This document shows positions 60,701 through 64,000 of a stretch of 64,000 nt of DNA, one piece after another. The notes under the pieces are model-generated. The model did not search any database, was not told the DNA's origin, and was given only the letters and a program-made list of their open reading frames with translations. The stretch is from contig NZ_CP034834.1 in assembly GCF_004014715.1 (NCBI RefSeq), positions 186,001 to 250,000 of the forward strand, in the 5' to 3' direction. This stretch comes from Pseudoalteromonas sp. R3 (GTDB taxonomy: Bacteria; Pseudomonadota; Gammaproteobacteria; Enterobacterales; Alteromonadaceae). Position numbers and translations under genes: made by a program. How positions within the stretch are numbered: the stretch's first letter is position 1; the number at the start of each line of letters is the position of its first letter.

Positions 60701-63700
60701 ATCAGGATGGTCGGAGCAATGGTATTACAGCGCCTAATGGGGCATCGCAGCAGCGCGTGATCAATTCAGCATTGCAACGTGCAGCGGTGGCTCCGGCAGA
60801 TATTCAGTACATAGAGACCCACGGTACAGGCACAGAGCTGGGCGATCCTATTGAAGTATCGGCACTGGCCAAGGTGTATGGCGAAGGACGTGCGCCAAAT
60901 CAGCCCCTGTTACTGGGTTCAGCTAAGGCTAATATTGGCCATCTGGAGTCTGGTGCAGGTCTGGCGGGGTTGATCAAAATGCTGTTATGTCTTGAGAAAG
61001 CACAGCTACCTGCACAATTACATACTGAACAGCTGAATGCGCATATTCCATGGCAAAAGCTGCCGGTTGAGGTTGCTACCCGGTCTCAGGCATGGCCTTC
61101 GCAGGAGAACAAGCCCAGACTGGCAGCGGTGAGTTCGTTTGGATTTGGTGGCACCAATGCCCATGTTATTTGTGCGCAACGGCCAGAAAATGTTGCAAAA
61201 GCCGATAATGATGCATCGCAATATGCGGGATACGTGCTGCCATTATCCGCAAAATCAGCCAACTCCCTGACTCAGCTTGCACGCCGCTATGCGGATGTTT
61301 TAAGTGCTGCCACCCCAAATGTGTTCGATACATTGGTGAGCCAGACTGCGAGAATGCCCCATTACAAAGAAGTGCGCCATGCCTTTGTCGGCGAGAGTCG
61401 CGAAGCACTGGTCGCTGCGCTGACAGCTGTGCAGGACCTTCCGGAACAGGCAAACCAAACGTCGGCGTCAGCGCGTGAGCTGGTATTCCTTTTCACCGGG
61501 CAGGGGGCACAATACCCTGATATGGGTAAGTCGCTCTACGACACGCAACCCGAGTTTCGTGACGCCATTGATGAATGTGACCGCCTGTTGGCGGACACTT
61601 TAGGGCCAAGGCTTATTACTGTTTTGTACCAGGATCCCAACGAGGAATACCTGGCCCAGACCCAGTGGACGCAGGTCTGCTTATTTGCCGTTGAGTATGC
61701 TCAGGCGAAATTGTGGCACAGCACCGGCTTGCAACCAGATCAATTAGTGAGTCACAGTGTTGGAGAATATGCGGCAGCCTGTATTGCGGGGATTTTTTCA
61801 CTTGCCGATGCGATAAAGCTTATCTCAGCCCGTGGCCGGCTGATGAATGCACTTGCGGACAACGGCCGTATGGTGACTGCGCGGTGCGACCGTGAGCAGG
61901 CTGATGCGCTGGTGGCTGGCATTGACGGTCAGATATCGGTATCGGCTTATCATGGTGAGTCGGGCGTGGTGTTTTCGGGCCACAACACCGCAATGGACAT
62001 CCTGTGCAAGGCGCTGCAAGAGCAAAACGTGCGTCACAAAGAAATTAATACCGCACGGGCATTTCATTCACCTCTGATGCGGCCAATGCTCAGTGAATTT
62101 GCGCAAGTGGCGGCACAGGTCAAGTATAGCCAGCCTGCTATTGCGTTTGTCTCTTCTGTGACTGGCAAACAAGAAGCGCTAAGGGTGTGTGACCCCAGCT
62201 ACTGGGTTGAGCAGATCTGTGCTCCGGTGCAATTTGCTGCATGTATTGCTCACTTGTCTCAGTCAGAGGCTTATATTGCCCTTGAGTTGGGTCCTAAACC
62301 TGTGTTGTGCGGTTTATTGCAGGAAAATCGCCCTGCACAGCAGTGCGAGTTTTTGCACGTATTACACAATAAAGGTGCTGATTTACCGCGTTTACTGGCG
62401 GTTCAGGGACGCTTGTTTGAGCTGGGTATAGAGCTTGACTGGACTCATCACCATGGTGATGACACCCAGCCAAGAGTCCCTTTACCTTTATATCCTTTCG
62501 ATCGCAGCCCTTACTGGATCCTGGATATCCCGTCACAGTTAAACGCTGCACAAAACACTGACTTTGAAGAGTCTGATGAAGGTGCCGTTGGCGCCTCACG
62601 TGATGATGCTATCCGGGCCTTTGTGCTCAATACCCTGTCACGATTATTGGCTATGCCCGTCAGTGATATACAGACTCACATTCCTTTACTGGAGATGGGG
62701 GTCGATTCACTGATGATCATGAATGCGGTACGGACCTACGAGCGGGAGTTTGGCCTGGAGTTCAGTGTGCGCCAGTTCTATGAAGAGCTTAGTACGGTAG
62801 AGTTACTGGTAGCATATATCATAGAACACAGTGATTATCAGTGCGAAGCGACAGCGCCAGTGGCAGTCACCACTGAGCTTCCTCAGCCAAATAGAGATGT
62901 GGCAAGTCCCGCGGCAGTTGAACAAGGTGCGCTGAATGTCTCTTCAGAGCTTGTTGCAAACATTTGCCGAGAGCAGTTGCAGGCCGCTGCATCTGTCTCT
63001 AATACGACTGCCGCGCAAAGCGTTGAAGCCGTTGCTGCCCGCCAACTTGCGATGTTGCAGGGTCAGCAGAATAACTTTGCTATTTCTAACCCGACCACTC
63101 GTCTTGCAACACAATCTACAGAGCAGACCATTAAGACGCATGCTCCAGCCACGTCTCAAAGCGCGCAATCGGGCAGTGGTGCCAGAATACTCCCAGGCTT
63201 TGGTCAGAAGCAGATAACGTCGGCTGCAAGCAGCAGATCTGTGCAGCGGCATCTGGCCTCACTCACAGACAGCTATTGTGCTAAAACGCCCTTATCAAAA
63301 AATCTGGTGTCTGAACATCGGGCGCACCTGGCGGACTGTCGAGCGTCGGCCGGGTTCCGCCTGTCCAGTAAGGAGCTACTTTATCCTGTATTTGGAAAAC
63401 GTTGTGAAGGTAGCCGCATCTGGGATATTGATGGCAATGAATATATTGATATTACCATGGACTTTGGGGTTAACCTGTTTGGCCATAAGCCCGCGTTTGT
63501 AACCCAGGCGCTGGCACAACAAATTGATGAGGGCCTGCAACTGGGTCTGGCAAGTCCGCATGCCTGCGAGGTAGCTGAGCTTATAAGCGAGCTGACCGGG
63601 CTTGAGCGAGTCACCTTCTGTAACTCAGGCACTGAGGCGGTGATGACAGCCGTACGCCTGGCACGCAATAAAACCCGCCGCAACAAAATCGTCCAGTTTG

Positions 63701-64000
63701 AAGGGGCTTATCATGGCCACTATGACGGCACGCTTGCGCAGAATGTGCCCGGTGGTGACTCGGTCGAGCCTATGTGCGGCGGGGTCAGGACTGGGGCAAT
63801 CAGTGATAATCTGGTACTGGAATATGGCGCTGACGCTGCGCTGGACGCCATCAGATCACAGGCTAATGACATTGCAGCAGTGTTGGTTGAACCTGTACAA
63901 AGCCGCCACCCGGCCCATCAGCCCTGGGCATTTTTGCAGGCATTAAGAGCACTGACGACAGAGCTGGGCATTGCACTTATCTTTGACGAGATGATCACCG
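57751..64000 (+). CDS. Hybrid lipopeptide megasynthase, partial: FAAL-ACP-KS-AT-ACP-aminotransferase
   Basis: The frame stays open to the window end (2083 codons). Domains in order: fatty acyl-AMP ligase (about 1-575, TSGSTGSPKGVM near 168); ACP with Ser648 in LGVDSMK; ketosynthase with Cys889 in DTACSSS, His1024 in HGTGT and His1064 in NIGHLE; acyltransferase (about 1245-1560, FTGQGAQYPDMG) with nucleophile Ser1336 in SHSVGEY, where GHSxG is usual; ACP with Ser1653 in GVDSL; a Gln/Ser-rich linker; then a class III PLP aminotransferase (GHKPAFV, NSGTEAVMTAVRLAR, FDEMIT) whose PLP lysine lies beyond the window. This order loads a fatty acid, extends it by one malonate unit and aminates the beta-keto group, as in iturin/mycosubtilin and puwainaphycin pathways. 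NRPS modules should follow. Confidence 0.9.
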   Translation, partial: MNNDLVATLVTLARTRGDDIAYQYFFEDNQPAVSLSYAELDLNSRRIAARLLTYFEKGDRALLLYNSGFEFVEAFFACLYAGIVAVPAYPPKKNQNTDRLRSIIEDAGATGALTSSKIYEIAQPLFEAEASLGNVSIIATDGEGAELVEPMSWQDIQIAPQDLAFLQYTSGSTGSPKGVMVSHGNIMDNEEMMKLAFGHSAQTPIVSWLPHFHDMGLIFGILHPIYIGAPAALMNPTSFLQKPLRWLKLLSETKAVTSSAPNFAYDLCVDTIKEDELANLDLSHWQSALNGAEPVRASTLERFYQKFKRCGFRREATAPCYGMAETTLFATGGRLLTTPAVLTLDSKDMHQGKASLLNTRSASRATFYDLDDSETTQTDNQPYYAVSCGGTWHGHTLAIVDPNTKLRCEDGHTGEIWVKGASVAQGYWRKDELTEEIFKARIADDNDGPYLRTGDLGFVYQDELYVTGRAKDVMIFRGKNYYPQDIELTVVEAHSAMDNNGGAAFSCLSEQGEERLVIVQQVKRTAVRKLNEQEIFAAITAAVTEQHGITPYEVVLIKPGRILKTSSGKIQRQENKRHYLADTFDVLARSRAPLAQPKKAQDNSKVTDYSGVEAVLRKVLQEVVGLEVDRQPGSLDIDATFLSLGVDSMKAVRISGELMELHDIELEATVLYEYPSIAQLAHHLSQFESIRERLSRDSHITSEHNATHSESSKSSSQGDALTDESEGDTDVAVIGMACRYPQAADLKGYWQLLTEKRDAISVPDAVRQALCPALSKTRLGGYLNDIEQFDAGLFGISPAEARYIDPQHRLLLETSYHAIQSAGMMPAELAGQPVGVYVGISQNDYFNMSNQAQQGNPYLGTGTALSIAANRLSYTYNFTGPSLSVDTACSSSLVALHHALNGIRVGDMPMALVCGVNLILSNEVTDACDNAQMLAEDGRCKTFSRAADGYVRSEGVGCVLLKPLAQAMADKDPIYGVLKGSAVNQDGRSNGITAPNGASQQRVINSALQRAAVAPADIQYIETHGTGTELGDPIEVSALAKVYGEGRAPNQPLLLGSAKANIGHLESGAGLAGLIKMLLCLEKAQLPAQLHTEQLNAHIPWQKLPVEVATRSQAWPSQENKPRLAAVSSFGFGGTNAHVICAQRPENVAKADNDASQYAGYVLPLSAKSANSLTQLARRYADVLSAATPNVFDTLVSQTARMPHYKEVRHAFVGESREALVAALTAVQDLPEQANQTSASARELVFLFTGQGAQYPDMGKSLYDTQPEFRDAIDECDRLLADTLGPRLITVLYQDPNEEYLAQTQWTQVCLFAVEYAQAKLWHSTGLQPDQLVSHSVGEYAAACIAGIFSLADAIKLISARGRLMNALADNGRMVTARCDREQADALVAGIDGQISVSAYHGESGVVFSGHNTAMDILCKALQEQNVRHKEINTARAFHSPLMRPMLSEFAQVAAQVKYSQPAIAFVSSVTGKQEALRVCDPSYWVEQICAPVQFAACIAHLSQSEAYIALELGPKPVLCGLLQENRPAQQCEFLHVLHNKGADLPRLLAVQGRLFELGIELDWTHHHGDDTQPRVPLPLYPFDRSPYWILDIPSQLNAAQNTDFEESDEGAVGASRDDAIRAFVLNTLSRLLAMPVSDIQTHIPLLEMGVDSLMIMNAVRTYEREFGLEFSVRQFYEELSTVELLVAYIIEHSDYQCEATAPVAVTTELPQPNRDVASPAAVEQGALNVSSELVANICREQLQAAASVSNTTAAQSVEAVAARQLAMLQGQQNNFAISNPTTRLATQSTEQTIKTHAPATSQSAQSGSGARILPGFGQKQITSAASSRSVQRHLASLTDSYCAKTPLSKNLVSEHRAHLADCRASAGFRLSSKELLYPVFGKRCEGSRIWDIDGNEYIDITMDFGVNLFGHKPAFVTQALAQQIDEGLQLGLASPHACEVAELISELTGLERVTFCNSGTEAVMTAVRLARNKTRRNKIVQFEGAYHGHYDGTLAQNVPGGDSVEPMCGGVRTGAISDNLVLEYGADAALDAIRSQANDIAAVLVEPVQSRHPAHQPWAFLQALRALTTELGIALIFDEMIT

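Overview
The window looks like chromosomal DNA of a marine gammaproteobacterium, most likely Pseudoalteromonas and close to P. luteoviolacea. The best evidence is a glycine oxidase (goxA) whose functional residues fall at the same numbers I remember for the P. luteoviolacea enzyme. Supporting it are CadC-like regulators with large sensor domains, TonB receptors, an M6 peptidase, a RebB protein and a hybrid lipopeptide megasynthase. I saw no tRNA or rRNA genes.

Layout. 0-12 kb: a secreted multidomain protein with a CadC-like regulator, a minus-strand group (lipoprotein, RiPP-like precursor peptide, secreted formylglycine-enzyme-fold protein), a CE2-type esterase, an AhpD-like protein overlapping an AraC regulator, and a CorC/CNNM membrane protein. 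12-19.4 kb: signalling genes, including two overlapping kinase genes, the upstream one with a probable one-base frameshift near its N-terminus. 19.6-24.9 kb: four tandem CRISPR arrays (A-D, 33 repeats, 29 spacers) on the minus strand, each with its own leader on the right. Seven repeats are interrupted at one fixed position by a hairpin element and one by an IS630-family insertion. No cas gene is present. 25-40 kb: NfeD/SPFH pair, fold-type III PLP enzyme, methyltransferase, NudB, TPR-like protein, M6 peptidase, then a + strand run of TonB receptor, periplasmic binding protein, chemoreceptor and an unusual NRAMP-like transporter. 40-48 kb: S41 peptidase, CadC/TolB-like regulator, two hydrolases and a LytS/LytTR-type two-component pair. 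48-56 kb: RebB, the ridA-like/goxA/goxB operon, a fasciclin lipoprotein and a zinc alcohol dehydrogenase. 57.75-64 kb: the first 2083 codons of a FAAL-ACP-KS-AT-ACP-aminotransferase megasynthase that runs off the window.

The most striking signal is in the CRISPR spacers. Read on the + strand, 20 of 29 contain ATG, and in 12 of these a Shine-Dalgarno-like purine run lies just upstream. The opposite strand shows none with such a run. The crRNA strand deduced from the leaders and from the ATTGAGAC repeat end is the complement, so crRNAs would be antisense to translation start sites. That is what capture of mRNA 5' regions, for example by a reverse transcriptase-Cas1 type III system encoded elsewhere, would leave behind.
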